Part shown: piece by piece, positions 1 to 8,162 of the stretch
Layout: every line of letters begins with the position of its first letter
How positions within the stretch are numbered: the stretch's first letter is position 1
Source of the DNA: DATFQE01 sp963733845
GTDB lineage: Bacteria > Actinomycetota > Thermoleophilia > Gaiellales > Gaiellaceae
Assembly: GCA_963733845.1 (NCBI GenBank)
Contig: CAVTEM010000007.1
Location: forward strand, 372,001-436,000
Direction: 5' to 3'
Length of the DNA stretch: 64,000 bases
Notes under the pieces: model-generated
Seen by the model: only the letters and a program-made list of their open reading frames with translations
Databases searched by the model: none
Told to the model about the DNA's origin: nothing
Translations under genes and position numbers: made by a program

Positions 1-62
1 GAGTAGCCGCGGATGTCGGCGATCACGAACGTGCGTACACCGCCGATCTCTTCGTTCACCAT
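1..62 (-). CDS. 5' fragment of a putative adenylate/guanylate cyclase-domain protein
   Basis: Only the first 20 codons are inside the window, read leftward from an ATG at 62. The peptide contains RTFVIADIRGYS, which resembles the opening strand of class III nucleotide cyclase catalytic domains (consensus TFLFTDIxGYT), where the Asp is a metal ligand. Many actinobacteria have such cyclases fused to ATPase or LuxR modules, but nothing beyond this strand is visible. The 234 bases between this start and the next gene contain no further convincing coding sequence and probably hold the promoter(s). The family call rests on one short motif. Confidence 0.4.
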   Translation of the reverse strand, partial: MVNEEIGGVRTFVIADIRGY

Positions 63-296
63 TGTCAGTATGCCTCCATGGGCGCCGGACGACCACGGCG
101 GCGCGGCGCTGAACCTGCGATTGCTCGCTTCATCCCAGCCGAACGCTGCCAGACGGCCGTCGGTGACTCTGACATGCGAGCGACACTAGAAGTGTCAAAG
201 GCCTGACACAAGCCCCGACTCCCTTGACCGGAGAATGGCCTTCGCGCCACTCTGGAGGAAGGAGCTGCCGTCGCTCGATGATGTGAGAGGAAGTGG

Positions 297-1470
297 ATGC
301 CCAGCACGGAGCGGCAACCCTCCCATTCCGAGCTCGTCCGCAACGCCGAGGAGCGTGTGCGCCGACTCTACCGCCAGTACCAGGGCGCCAGCGGCGAGCG
401 ACGCCGCAAGCTGCGCCGGCGGGTGGAGCTCGCGATCGATCGCCTGCGCACACTGAGGGCGGAATCACCCAGGCCGCCTCGCCCGCAGGCCCGCCTTCGC
501 GCGTGGTACTCGTCGCTCGGCAAGGGTGCTAGGTCACTCGTGGCCGTCGTGCTCGCCGCAGGCGCCGTCGCCACGTCCATCGGCGCGATCCTCGCTCTCT
601 GGCCGAACCCGCCCGTGCCGACCCCGGAGCTCAACGCGGAGCTCAGCGAGCTCGTCGTCGACGAGAACGTCACGCTCGAGGAGTACACGGCGCGTCAGGA
701 GGAGCTGAAGGGCTCCTCGGCGCCGAGCCCGGCGTCGCAGCGCCACACGGCGGCGCTGACCGTGCCGGTCGAGACGCAGCCCGCCATCGAGGCCGAGACG
801 ACCGAAACGGAGACGGACCGAAACCGAGACCACGGAGACCGAGACCACGGAGACGGACACGGCGGAGACGGAGACCACCGAGACCGAGACCGTGCCAACC
901 GAGACCGGCGGCGACGACGACATCGTGGTGACCCCCACCCTGAGCGACGAAGCGCGAGTACACCTGCGCGAAGGCGTTCGTCGAGCTCTCGGGCAGGGCG
1001 ACGCCCCCACTTTCTCCGTCGGAAAGGCCTGCGAAGACGGGTTGAACGAGCCCGACTGCGGCCTCAGCAGCGCAGCACTGTTCATGCAGCTGAGCGAGGA
1101 CTCGAGCCCGAGCGACCTGGCGGAGCGCCTGCTCGAGATCCTGGAGGGGACGAGGACCCAGGAGACGGAGTCAGGAACCGACGAGCCGGTCGGAGTGACG
1201 GTCAACTACCGCATCTCACTGACGGGCTTCGACGGCCGAGAGGTCGACGTCCGCTGGGAGCTGCACAGGCCCGGCGGCCCGTTGCTGCCGCACGAGTGGC
1301 TGAAGAACCAGCGTGCGGGTCTGTTGAGAGGCGAAGCTGAGAAGGACTCCGCCAGCCCGTACTTCTGGATTCCGCTGCCCGAGGAGCCAGGCCCCTTCTT
1401 CATCCGTCTGACCGCGCGTGACGAGGAGGGCGACATCAAGGCCCGCGCTGACACCGGGCGCTTTCGATAG
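297..1470 (+). CDS. hypothetical single-pass membrane protein with Glu-Thr-rich linker (frameshift)
   Basis: I do not recognise the family. The N-terminal ~75 residues are Arg-rich and helical, followed by one membrane segment at about residues 80-100 (VAVVLAAGAVATSIGAILAL). A short acidic region then leads into a low-complexity Glu-Thr tract, and a C-terminal domain of ~180 residues (LSDEARVHLREGVRRAL... to ADTGRFR) ends at 1470. The topology would be cytoplasmic basic N-terminus, one helix and an extracytoplasmic folded domain. Reading frame is lost near 815, inside the Glu-Thr repeat: the C-terminal part continues the TETETT pattern in the next frame, so both halves belong to one gene. Sequencing error or repeat slippage are both possible. 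Confidence 0.6.
797..900 (+). repeat. Glu-Thr coding microrepeat (gag/acg and gag/acc alternation)
   Basis: A degenerate 6-base repeat alternating Glu and Thr codons encodes the linker of the surrounding membrane protein. The frame changes inside the tract near 815 where one extra C appears in gaccgaaacc. Simple repeats of this kind are prone to slippage during both replication and sequencing. Confidence 0.6.
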
Positions 1471-1516
1471 AACCGCAACCGGCCAGCCGCCCGTTTGACT
1501 AGGGTGCCAGCGCCAA

Positions 1517-2765
1517 ATGCGCCGCCCAGTCCTGATCGCGATCCTTCTGGCCGCCTTCTGGGCGCCGGAGGCGCACGCCACCACTCTGGTCAAGTACGGC
1601 ATCCAGGACGACAACTGGATCCTCAACGGGCCCGGGAAGCTCGGAAAGCGCCTCGACACGATCGACGGGCTCGGCGTCGACGTCGTCCGCTTCACGCTCG
1701 AGTGGAACAAGGTCGAGCCGGCCAAGGGCCGGTTCAACTGGGGACGCACCGACCAGGTCCTGCGTGGCCTGCAGACACGTGGCATCCAGCCGGTCGTCAC
1801 GCTGGTCGGGACTCCGGGCTGGGCGAACGGCGGCCGCGCGCCCAGGTTCGCGCCCCCGAGCGGCAAGGATTTCGCCGCGTTCGCCGGCGCCGCGGCCAAG
1901 CGCTACCCGTTCGTGCGCTACTGGCTGATCTGGAACGAGCCGAACCTCCGCCGCTGGCTCGAGCCGACGGTGCCGGGCACGTACGTCCGGCGACTGCTCA
2001 ATCCCGCCTACAAGGCGATCCACGACGCGAGCCCGCGCGCCCGCGTCGGCGGCGGTGTCACCGGCCCTCGCGCGAACGTGGGCGGCGTCTCGCCGCTCGA
2101 GTGGCTTCGCGGGCATGAGGAAAGCCGGCGCCCGCCTCGACGCCTACGCGCACCATCCGCATCCGGGCAGCGCCTACGAGACTCCCACCGAGGGCGGCTG
2201 CTTCGGCGCGCGCTGCAAGACGGTCACGCTCGCGAACCTGCGCGTGCTCGTGGACGCGGTACGGAGGGCCTGGGGCGGCCGCAAGCGGATCTGGCTGACC
2301 GAGTGGGGCTACCAGACCAACCCGCCCGACAAGTTCCTCGGCGTCTCGCCCCGGCTGCAGGCCCAGTACATCGGCGAGGCGGCCCGGCTCGTCTACCGGA
2401 CGCGCCAGGTCGACATGCTGATCCAGTTCCTGTACCAGGACGAGCCGCAGCGCGAGCGCTTCCAGAGCGGGCTGATCACCTCGCGCGGCCGCGCGAAGCC
2501 CGGCCTCTACGCGTTCACCTTCCCGCTCGCGTTCACCGCCGACGGCACCGTCGCGCGCCTCTGGGGCCAGATCAGGCCCCGCGCGGGCCGGCAGCCGTAC
2601 CGGCTGCAGCTGCTGACGAAGAGCGGCAAGCGCTGGCTCACCGCCGTTCGGTCGACGGACCGGCGCGGCACGTTCCAGGTCACCGCCCCGGTCCCGATCG
2701 GCGCCGTCGTGCGGATCTACTCGATCCGGGACCGGCGCTTCGGGCCGCCGGTCACCATCGAGTGA
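1517..2765 (+). CDS. secreted clan GH-A glycoside hydrolase (frameshift)
   Basis: A signal peptide (MRRPVLIAILLAAFWAPEAHA) precedes a TIM-barrel of the GH5/GH39-like type. Visible landmarks are VDVVRFTLEWNKVEP on an early strand, the acid/base motif WNEPN (about residue 140) and the later LTEWGYQ containing the probable nucleophile Glu. A C-terminal ~90-residue part looks like a beta domain. This architecture fits a secreted enzyme acting on plant or microbial polysaccharide; the substrate cannot be told. The frame shifts near 2110 (EWLRG joins MRKAGARLDAYAHHP), which is one missing or extra base in an otherwise continuous homology. It runs towards the formamidase gene, which is convergent and begins right after its stop. 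Confidence 0.75.
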
Positions 2766-3725
2766 TCAGCGGAACACCGCGAGCGGCAACACCGCACTGA
2801 CGACGTACTCGCCGGCGTCGACGATCTCCGAGATCTTCAGGTCGACGCACAGGCTCGACAGCACGTACGCGTCCTCCTTGGACAGGTCGTAGTTGGCGCC
2901 GAGGTAGTCGAGCATCGCCCGCAGCGCCTCCTGCGCGGCCACGTACAGGTCGGGCCCGACGCCGGTCGTCCCGTAGAAGCCGCCGCCGTCGACGTGAGGG
3001 GTCAGCGGGCCCGGCGCCGTCTCGTACTGCGGCGCGGGAATCGAGCGGTCCTCGTGCAGCGTGAAGCGCAGCGCGCCGTACATCGGCGACTCGATCCCCG
3101 TCACGCAGACCTCGCCGTCGCCCTGGGCCGCGTGCGCGTCGCCGCAGCTGAACAGCGCGCCCTCGACCTGGACGGGCAGGTAGAGCGTCGTGCCGCGGAC
3201 GAGCTGGCGCGTGTCGAGGTTGCCGCCGAAGACGCCCGGGGGCATCACCGCCTGCTCGCTCGCCCCGGCCGGGCAGACTCCCATCGTCCCCAGGAACGGC
3301 GCGATCGGGATCGCGATGTCCTCGCGCAGGTGCGTGAAGTCGCCGTCCGCGAGGTCGAAGATCTTCAGGTACGGCTCGGTGAAGTCGTCCGGGAGCAGCC
3401 CGAAGCCCGGGATGATCGCCGTCCACCCCCAGCCCTGCGTGTGCAGGTCGACGATCTCGATCGCCAGCGTGTGGCCGGGCTGCGCGCCCTCGACGGCGAT
3501 CGGGCCGGCCAGCGGGTAGACGCGATCCCAGTCGAGCGAGGCGATTGCGTCCGCGGTCGAGTCCGGCGTGATCTGGTTGTCGCTGACGTCGCGCGTGTGC
3601 ACGACGACGGTGTCGCCGCTGGCGACCGTGAGCACCGGCTCGTTGTCGGTGTCCCACTTGAAGTGAACCTCGTCGGTCGGGAAGTAGTGCGTCCGCTGCG
3701 CGGAGCGCGCCTGGGTCTGGGCCAT
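2766..3725 (-). CDS. acetamidase/formamidase family protein
   Basis: The 319-residue product matches the FmdA/AmdA family, which hydrolyses short aliphatic amides such as formamide or acetamide to ammonia and the acid in the cytoplasm. Family landmarks include SGDTVVVHTRD, an internal GDAHAAQGDGEVC segment typical of the conserved GDxHxxQGDGE motif, and GGNLDTRQL. The ATG at 3725 is preceded by AAGGGGAG at suitable distance, so it is preferred over an upstream in-frame codon. No amide transporter or regulator is adjacent, so this is a stand-alone nitrogen-scavenging enzyme. Confidence 0.85.
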   Translation of the reverse strand: MAQTQARSAQRTHYFPTDEVHFKWDTDNEPVLTVASGDTVVVHTRDVSDNQITPDSTADAIASLDWDRVYPLAGPIAVEGAQPGHTLAIEIVDLHTQGWGWTAIIPGFGLLPDDFTEPYLKIFDLADGDFTHLREDIAIPIAPFLGTMGVCPAGASEQAVMPPGVFGGNLDTRQLVRGTTLYLPVQVEGALFSCGDAHAAQGDGEVCVTGIESPMYGALRFTLHEDRSIPAPQYETAPGPLTPHVDGGGFYGTTGVGPDLYVAAQEALRAMLDYLGANYDLSKEDAYVLSSLCVDLKISEIVDAGEYVVSAVLPLAVFR

Positions 3726-3828
3726 GGGGACTCCCCTTTCTCTCGCCGTTGCCGCGAAGCTACCGCGTCGGAGCCCCACCCGCCGCTAGTAGGGTCTCGC
3801 GCCAGCATCGACCCAGGGGAGGATCGCC

Positions 3829-4935
3829 ATGTTCGGACACGTCCGTTCGGTCTCGCTGCTCGCGCTCGCCTTCGCGGCCATAGTCGCCGCCTCGGCGCCG
3901 GCCGCAACCTCGCACAAGCGCCCACCGTCCCTCGAGTTCCGCGGTGAGGTGATCTTCCCGACCGGCACGACCTTCGAGGGCACGCAGGTCGGCGGGCTCT
4001 CGGGCATCCAGTACGCGGGTCGGAGCACCTTCTACGCGCTCTCGGACGATCCGAGCCAGCTCAACCCTGCACGCTTCTACAAGCTGCGCGCCGACATCCG
4101 CGACGGGCGCCTCACGCCGGGCGACATCACGTTCACCGGCGTCACCACGTTGAAGCAACCCGACGGCACCCTCTTCCCGGCCGCGAGCCTCGACCCCGAG
4201 GGCTTCGCGCTCAAGAGTCACCGCCGCATCGTCGTGACCTCCGAAGGCTTCACGACCCGCGGCATCGACCCGTGGATCCGCGTCTTCCGGCTCGACGGCT
4301 CACACGTGAAGTCGCTCACGGTGCCCGATCAGTTCCTGCTCGGTCCGGGCAAAGGCGTGCGTCAGAACCTGGGCTTCGAGACCGCCGCTTTCTCGAAGAA
4401 GAGCCTCTGGACCGGCTCCGAGGGCGCGCTCACGCAGGACGGCCCCGCCGCCAGCCTCACCGAGCGCAGCCCCGCCCGTCTGCTGCGCTACGACAAGCGC
4501 GGCCGGCCGGACGAGCAGTACCTCTACTTCACCGAGACGATCGCCGAGCCGCCCGTGCCCCCGACCAACTTCGCGGTCAACGGCCTCGTCGAACTGCTGC
4601 CGCTCGACAAGGACTCGTTCCTGGCGATGGAGCGGTCGTTCTCGGTCGGCGCGCCGGGCACCGGCAACAAGATCAAGCTCTTCCGGGTCGAGCTGAAGCA
4701 CGCCGACGACATCAGCCGCTTCAGCAGCCTCGCCGGCCTGTTCGGCGTGATCGACCCGGTGCAGAAGACGCTGTTGCTGAACCTCGACGTGCTGGGGCGT
4801 CCGCTCGACAACGTCGAGGGGATGGCGTTCGGGCCGCGCCTGCGCGACGGACGGCGGACCCTGCTGCTCGTCAGCGACAACAACTTCGCCGCGACGCAGT
4901 TCACGCAGTTCCTGCTCTTCGCCTACGACGACTAG
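3829..4935 (+). CDS. secreted esterase-like/phytase-like beta-propeller protein
   Basis: A signal peptide (roughly residues 1-25, ending APAAT) is followed by a domain of the phytase-like family (esterase-like activity of phytase, Pfam PF13449 type). Typical landmarks are GGLSGIQYAG, FYALSDDPS, DPEGFAL, NLGFETAAFS and VEGMAFGP. The 368 residues match the normal family length and no frameshift is present. The biochemical activity of this family is poorly defined; a secreted phosphoester or ester hydrolase is the usual guess. It starts about 100 bases from the divergent formamidase gene. Confidence 0.8.
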   Translation: MFGHVRSVSLLALAFAAIVAASAPAATSHKRPPSLEFRGEVIFPTGTTFEGTQVGGLSGIQYAGRSTFYALSDDPSQLNPARFYKLRADIRDGRLTPGDITFTGVTTLKQPDGTLFPAASLDPEGFALKSHRRIVVTSEGFTTRGIDPWIRVFRLDGSHVKSLTVPDQFLLGPGKGVRQNLGFETAAFSKKSLWTGSEGALTQDGPAASLTERSPARLLRYDKRGRPDEQYLYFTETIAEPPVPPTNFAVNGLVELLPLDKDSFLAMERSFSVGAPGTGNKIKLFRVELKHADDISRFSSLAGLFGVIDPVQKTLLLNLDVLGRPLDNVEGMAFGPRLRDGRRTLLLVSDNNFAATQFTQFLLFAYDD

Positions 4936-5007
4936 CAGGGGGCACCGATGAATCCTCGTGGCCGTCGCAGTCCTAACCGCGACGGCCACGAACGGAAGGA
5001 GCATGAA

Positions 5008-5536
5008 ATGGGCAAGCTGGTCGAATCGACTTTCGTCTCGCTCGACGGCGTGATCGAGAACCCGCAGGACTGGAGCCCGCCCTACTGGGACGACGAGCAC
5101 ATGGCGTACGCACAGAAGCTGTTCTCGGACGCGGACGCGATGCTGCTCGGCCGCAAGACCTACGAGGGCTTTGCGGAGGCCTGGACGCAGCGCGCGGGCG
5201 ACGACTTCGCCGACCAGTATCAACGCGATGCCGAAGCACGTCGCCTCGCGCACGCTGACCGAGACGACCTGGAACGCGTCCCTGCTCGAGGGCGACACCG
5301 CAGAGGCGGTGGCGAAGCTGAAAGAGAGCACGAACCTGCTCAAGTACGGCACCGGTGAACTCGACCGGACGCTCCTGGACAACGGCCTCGTGGACGAGTT
5401 CCACCTCTGGATCTTCCCGGTGATCGCGGGGAGAGGCGCGCGTCTCTTCGACGGGTTCGACCTCACCCACCTGCAGCTCGTGGACGCCTCGACCTTCGAG
5501 TCGGGGATCGTCGTGCACGTGCTGGCGCAGAAGTAG
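5008..5536 (+). CDS. dihydrofolate reductase (RibD C-terminal) family protein (frameshift)
   Basis: The start is fixed by GGAAGGAG upstream of ATG 5008 (MGKLVESTFVSLDGVIENP). This opening and the later LLGRKTYEGFAEAW and GTGELDRTLLDNGLVDEFHLW are hallmarks of the small DHFR/RibD C-terminal reductases found widely in actinobacteria. They bind NADPH; their substrates are mostly unknown. The frame is lost near 5218 (ADQY to AMPKHVASRTLTETTW) and homology then continues uninterrupted to the stop, giving about 175 residues. It lies 3 bases before the next methyltransferase gene, so the two may be co-transcribed. Confidence 0.8.
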
Positions 5537-5539
5537 GCC

Positions 5540-6271
5540 GTGCGGGAGAACTACTTCGGCGAGCGCGTCGCCGCCCAGTACGACGAGGGCAGCGCGGACA
5601 TGTTCGACCCTGCGGTGGTCGAGCCGACCGTGGACTTCCTGGCCGCGCTCGCCGGCGAGGGCCCCGTGCTCGAGCTCGGCATCGGCACGGGCCGCATCGC
5701 GCTCCCGCTCTCGCAGCGCGGCGTGAGCGTGTCCGGTATCGACCTCTCCGAGGCGATGGTCGCCCGACTGCGCGCGAAGCCGGGCGGGGACCGGATCGAC
5801 GTCGCCATCGGCGACTTCGCCACAGCCAGGGTCGAGGGCAGCTTCGCGCTCGCCTACCTCGTGTTCAACACGATCAACAACCTGACGACACAGGACGACC
5901 AGGTCGCGTGCTTCGAGAACGTCGCGGCGCACCTAGTCCCGGGCGGCTGCTTCGTGATCGAGGTCGGCGTGCCGAGGCTCCGGCGCATGCCGCCCGGCGA
6001 GACCTTCGTGCCCTTCAACGTGAGCCCTGAGCATGTCGGCATCGACGAGTACGACATTGCGTCGCAGGGCCTGGTCTCCCACCACTACTCGCGCGTCGAC
6101 GGCAAGTACGAGCTCCGCTCGATCCCGTTTCGCTACGTGTGGCCGGCCGAGCTAGACCTGATGGCGCGAATCGCCGGAATGAAGCTGCGCGAGCGCTGGA
6201 GCGGCTGGCGGCGCGAGCCGTTCACGAGCGAGAGCCCCAAGCACGTCTCCGTCTGGGAGAAGCTCGGCTAG
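5540..6271 (+). CDS. class I SAM-dependent methyltransferase
   Basis: A Rossmann methyltransferase of 243 residues with a clear SAM motif (VLELGIGTGRIALPL, about residues 43-57), the acidic motif II (VSGIDLSEAMV) and motif III (FALAYLVFNTINNL). This type is common in actinobacteria and often annotated as a UbiE/COQ5-like or Methyltransf_25 protein of unknown substrate. It uses a GTG start three bases after the preceding reductase. Its stop overlaps the stop of the convergent RidA gene by 4 bases. Confidence 0.8.
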   Translation: MRENYFGERVAAQYDEGSADMFDPAVVEPTVDFLAALAGEGPVLELGIGTGRIALPLSQRGVSVSGIDLSEAMVARLRAKPGGDRIDVAIGDFATARVEGSFALAYLVFNTINNLTTQDDQVACFENVAAHLVPGGCFVIEVGVPRLRRMPPGETFVPFNVSPEHVGIDEYDIASQGLVSHHYSRVDGKYELRSIPFRYVWPAELDLMARIAGMKLRERWSGWRREPFTSESPKHVSVWEKLG

Positions 6272-6669
6272 GGCAGCCAGGCCACCGCCTCGACCTCGAG
6301 CAGGAGGTCGGGGTGGACGAGGCCTGCCACCTGCACGAGCGAGCTCGTGGGTGGGCTCTCGGTATCGACGAATTCGTCGCGCACGGCGCGGATCGTCGGC
6401 AGCTCGGCAACGTCGACGACGAAGAGCGTCAGCTTGACGACGTCGGGCCAGCCCGCGCCGGCTGCCCTCAGGGCCTTCGTGACGTTCTCGAAGACCTGCC
6501 GTGTCTGCGCTTCCCAGTCGCCGGCGCCGACGACGTTCCGCTCGGCGTCGAGCGCCACCTGGCCCGACGTCCAGATCAGCCGGCCTGGAGGAAGCTCGAC
6601 GACGTGGCTGTAGCCGATCGGTGGCGCCAGGTCGTCCGGCGAGGAGAAGGCAGGCCTGTCGTCGGGCAC
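6268..6669 (-). CDS. RidA family protein (enamine/imine deaminase)
   Basis: 133 residues matching the RidA/YjgF/UK114 family, trimeric cytoplasmic proteins that hydrolyse reactive enamine/imine intermediates. Landmarks are YSHVVELPPGRLIWTSGQVALD, the mid-region QVFENVTKALRAAGAGWPDVVKLTLFVVD and the C-terminal SSLVQVAGLVHPDLLLEVEAVA. The Arg usually seen just before the SLVQV-like strand is replaced here by Ser-Ser, so whether deaminase activity is retained is uncertain. A GTG start at 6669 is the only plausible one before an upstream in-frame run without homology. Confidence 0.8.
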   Translation of the reverse strand: MPDDRPAFSSPDDLAPPIGYSHVVELPPGRLIWTSGQVALDAERNVVGAGDWEAQTRQVFENVTKALRAAGAGWPDVVKLTLFVVDVAELPTIRAVRDEFVDTESPPTSSLVQVAGLVHPDLLLEVEAVAWLP

Positions 6670-6693
6670 GACCGGAGATCCTACGATTGACCC

Positions 6694-7119
6694 ATGAGGA
6701 TCGCGCGGCTCGCGCCAGGGGACGAGCACGTCGTCATGGCCGGCGCCGACCTCTTCGATCGTGTTCCCACCGCCGAGTGGACGGCGAGGTTCCTGACCAG
6801 CGAGAGCCACCACCTGCTGTTCGCGCTCGACGGCGACACGCCGATCGGCTTCGTCAGCGGCGTCGAGACGACGCACCCGGACAAGGGCACCGAGATGTTC
6901 CTGTACGAGCTCGACGTCCATCCGGACCGGCGGCGGGAAGGCGCCGGCTCCGCGCTCGTGGCCGCGCTCGCCGAGCTCGCCCGCGAGCGCGGGTGCTACG
7001 GCATGTGGGTGCTGACGGACGCTGACAACGAGGCTGCGCTCGCCACCTACCGGCGCGCCGGGGCCGGAGCTGCGGAGGAGTCCGTGATGCTCAGCTGGGA
7101 GTTCGACGCGGACGGGTGA
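6694..7119 (+). CDS. GNAT N-acetyltransferase, AAC(3)-I-like
   Basis: 141 residues with a GNAT fold: the acetyl-CoA pyrophosphate loop is RRREGAGSALVAAL, preceded by the strand MFLYELDVHPD and followed by GCYGMWVLTDADNEAALATYRRAGA. The overall pattern resembles aminoglycoside 3-N-acetyltransferase I, but chromosomal proteins of this shape are widespread and many are not resistance enzymes, so no drug substrate should be assumed. It starts 24 bases from the divergent RidA gene. The 3' end overlaps the convergent hypothetical gene. Confidence 0.75.
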   Translation: MRIARLAPGDEHVVMAGADLFDRVPTAEWTARFLTSESHHLLFALDGDTPIGFVSGVETTHPDKGTEMFLYELDVHPDRRREGAGSALVAALAELARERGCYGMWVLTDADNEAALATYRRAGAGAAEESVMLSWEFDADG

Positions 7120-7694
7120 AGGAGCGGCACCACCGGGTCCCAGCCGGCCCGGAGCACGCCGACGAGGGACGGAGGCGTGACGAGCTCGGCGCGGCCGGGC
7201 CGCGCCCTCCGCTCGACGTAGCCCGCCGGGCTCCAGCGCAGCGCGTCGGAGCCCACGATCACCCAGGGTGAGTCCTCGAGCAGCACGAACGCGCCGTCCG
7301 GAGGATCGGTCACCTCACCGCGCTCCCCGAGCCGCTCGCCATGCAGCTGCAAGTCGATCGCGTCGGCTCCGACCTGACCGGGATGCAGCTCGCTCCAGAG
7401 CTCGCCGAAGCGGACGTAGTCCTCGCGCCGGCAGAGTGCGCACGGACGGTGTCCCGCGGCGAAGGCAGTCGCCTCGTCGAGGAAGAAGAGCTCGGTGAAC
7501 TTGCCCGGCTGCATCAGCGGGCTCCGGTGCCAGCCGCGGAACTCCAGGCGGCACGCGATCCAGCGCCTGGTGGCGTAGCGCCGCCGGATCCGGCCTTCGG
7601 CGTCGTGGAGGCAGCCACGGTTGCCGTAGACGAGGCCGCGCGCCGGGTCGGCGATCAGGTCGCCGAGCGGTGTGACGCGGTTCTGCAGCGGCAT
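7047..7694 (-). CDS. conserved hypothetical protein (MPLQNRVTP family)
   Basis: I cannot assign a function. The 215-residue product begins MPLQNRVTPLGDLIADPARG and contains GNRGCLHD, a Trp/Arg-rich core (WIACRLEFRGWHR) and RPCALCRRED, a CxxC pair. Proteins with this opening are widespread as conserved hypotheticals in bacteria. The C-terminus (last ~24 codons) overlaps the end of the convergent acetyltransferase by 73 bases, so the true stop might be right but the tail is probably unconserved. The start is 18 bases from the divergent small membrane protein. Confidence 0.65.
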   Translation of the reverse strand: MPLQNRVTPLGDLIADPARGLVYGNRGCLHDAEGRIRRRYATRRWIACRLEFRGWHRSPLMQPGKFTELFFLDEATAFAAGHRPCALCRREDYVRFGELWSELHPGQVGADAIDLQLHGERLGERGEVTDPPDGAFVLLEDSPWVIVGSDALRWSPAGYVERRARPGRAELVTPPSLVGVLRAGWDPVVPLLHPSASNSQLSITDSSAAPAPARR

Positions 7695-7712
7695 CGCGGA
7701 ATAATCCACGAC

Positions 7713-8027
7713 GTGAGCGAGAGCGGCGTTCCCAGAGACGAGCTCGAGGCCGCGATCGAGGCGCGCAAGGAGCTCGGGGCCGAGCTGGAACCGGCCATCA
7801 TCGACGGCTTCGTCGAGCGCATCGAGCGCAGGCTCGCCGAGCGAGGCGCCGAGAGCGAGCGGGCCCTCAAGCAACGGCGCGACCACCAGAAGGAACTGAT
7901 CCTCGGCGCGATGGGGATCTCGGTGCCCCTGTTCGCGATCGCGGCCATCTTCACCGGGCTCGCCGGCGTGATCGCGGTCTGCGCGGCCCTGGCCGTGATC
8001 GCGATCGTCGCGAGCCGCTCGCCCTAG
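7713..8027 (+). CDS. small hypothetical membrane protein
   Basis: From a GTG start the 104-residue product has a charged helical N-terminal ~55 residues (ELEAAIEARKELGAELEPAIIDGFVERIERRL) followed by two close hydrophobic segments (GAMGISVPLFAIAAIFTGLAGVIAVCAALAVIAIVA). This pattern, a cytoplasmic amphipathic helix with a C-terminal hairpin in the membrane, is common in actinobacterial small proteins of unknown role. Divergent from the preceding hypothetical gene. Confidence 0.6.
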   Translation: MSESGVPRDELEAAIEARKELGAELEPAIIDGFVERIERRLAERGAESERALKQRRDHQKELILGAMGISVPLFAIAAIFTGLAGVIAVCAALAVIAIVASRSP

Positions 8028-8042
8028 TCGTTCCGGGGGCCG

Positions 8043-8059
8043 CTAGGGCACTGCCCTAG
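8043..8059. promoter_or_regulatory. 17-bp palindrome upstream of the triple-module surface protein
   Basis: The sequence CTAGGGCACTGCCCTAG is a perfect inverted repeat with 8-base arms around one central base, about 105 bases before the next start codon. It lies between two same-strand genes, so it could be a binding site or a terminator hairpin, but there is no T-run. An operator for a dimeric regulator such as the LuxR-type protein encoded just downstream is an attractive inference. Confidence 0.45.
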
Positions 8060-8162
8060 GTCCACCCCGGTCCGCCAGGTCTAGGGGTTCCTCCGAAGCG
8101 TGGCCCGTCCTGCCGCGACCAGCATCGAAGGCAGGACGTGCACCGCGAGCAAGGAGGAAAGC

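Noticed and set aside
6694..7119. Aminoglycoside resistance gene
   Set aside because: The resemblance to AAC(3)-I is at the GNAT-fold level; no mobile context or resistance neighbours.
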